A stretch of DNA of 64,000 nucleotides, from positions 40,450,602-40,514,601 of the forward strand of contig NC_080185.1 in assembly GCF_950295315.1 (NCBI RefSeq), given 5' to 3'. The notes beneath the pieces were generated by a model, which ran no database searches, had not been told where the DNA came from, and was given only the letters and a program-made list of their open reading frames with translations. The DNA comes from Erinaceus europaeus (lineage: Eukaryota; Chordata; Mammalia; Eulipotyphla; Erinaceidae). A program made the position numbers and the translations under genes. This document shows positions 63,550 through 64,000 of this stretch, piece after piece (the first letter of the stretch is position 1; the number at the start of each line of letters is the position of its first letter).

Positions 63550-63740
63550 AAAATATTTTATTTACTTATTTATTTATTTGTTGAAATATACACAATAAAA
63601 GGAAGAGAGAGAAAGAGAGAGAGAGATACCAGAGCCCAATAAGCTCTGGCTTATGGTGGTGCTGGGAATTAACCTGAGAGCTAATAGTCTCAGGCATTAA
63701 AGTCTTTTGCAGAACCATTATGCTACTTCCTCAGCCCCCT
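63550..63740 (-). mobile_element. SINE-C, tail-to-tail with its neighbour
   Basis: ATAAGCTCTGGCTTATGGTG, GGTGCTGGGAATTAACC, TTTTGCAGAACCATTATGCT. The two SINE-C copies form an imperfect palindrome of about 350 bp. Confidence 0.76.
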
Positions 63741-63889
63741 TTCTTTTGTATTTGATAGCCCAGTTTCCCCAACATCACTTATGGAAAAACTTTTCTTAAC
63801 AAACTGTAAACTCTTGGCTCTATTGTTGCAGATTTGTTGTCCATATACATATCATTTTGTTTCTGGGCTCTCAATTCTTTTTTTTTTTA

Positions 63890-64000
63890 AATTTTAACAT
63901 CTTTATTTCTTTTTTTTAAATTTTTTACTTATAAAAAGGAAACATTGACTAAACAATAGGATAAGAGGGATACAACTCCACACAATTCCCACCATCAGAA
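63890..64000 (-). mobile_element. L1-3U tail, cut by the window end
   Basis: TTACTTATAAAAAGGAAACAT, AGGATAAGAGGGATACAAC, ACAATTCCCACCATCAGAA. Confidence 0.75.

Larger units (their letters stand above)
63276..63885 (-). mobile_element. old L1 ORF2, interrupted by two SINE-C
   Basis: Left part AATTAATTTTTTATGTGGC; right part from 63,745, GCCCAGTTTCCCCAACATCA, TCTTGGCTCTATTG, TTTCTGGGCTCTCAATTC: minus-strand ORF2. Confidence 0.62.

Overview
This is a vertebrate nuclear window, most likely from the X chromosome of a hedgehog (Erinaceidae, probably Erinaceus). Three things point there: dense tRNA-derived SINEs with a RCTC-rich body, a GC-rich fragment matching the Vingi non-LTR clade described from hedgehogs, and a CT47-family cancer/testis antigen gene (X-linked, Xq24, in human). 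Family names come from recognition by eye, with no database search; repeat boundaries are approximate unless target-site duplications (TSDs) are quoted.

Layout. Bases 1-53,580 and 57,320-64,000 are almost wall-to-wall interspersed repeats with no supportable host gene. The only host gene is CT47-like, plus strand: promoter/5' region about 53,590-54,081, coding exon 1 at 54,082-54,988, a short intron, coding exon 2 at 55,237-55,697 with an enormous acidic tract, and a likely spliced 3' UTR beyond. Joined, it predicts about 455 residues.

Repeat families used in the entries. SINE-A: tRNA-headed, young, with clear A box (TAGCGCAGCGGG) and B box (GGTTCGAACCC), a GGTGAAGCAGGTCTGCAGGTGTC core, a CTCTCC-rich body, and in some copies a 3' module ending GGAGGCAAAA. 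SINE-B: related but older, beginning like GGTGGTGGCACACCTGGTTG and ending TCTATCCAATAAATAAA. SINE-C: a separate older group with CATGCCTGAGGCTCCA and CCAGCACCACCATAAGCCAG. SINE-D: decayed members on the minus strand. L1-3U: a repeat of about 0.9 to 1.7 kb ending GGTTTTGTCAATGTTTCC plus an A-rich tail. I interpret L1-3U as the long 3' UTR of the hedgehog L1, because at 35,041-37,790 it runs on from L1 ORF2 without a break. Older L1 (L1M-type), L2, MIR and hAT (MER5/Charlie) copies show the normal placental background.

Retroviral material is limited to a solo LTR with a 6-bp TSD near the left end and a minus-strand LTR with its polypurine tract at 14.1-14.7 kb. The most unusual items are the Vingi-like insertion at 18,808-19,379, the CT47-like gene with its codon-segregated acidic run, a stop codon shared by two separate L1 copies, three loci where two SINE-A copies landed one after the other in the same target, and two sharp inverted repeats. 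I found no bacterial-type operon, CRISPR array, true tRNA/rRNA gene or new multi-gene system.
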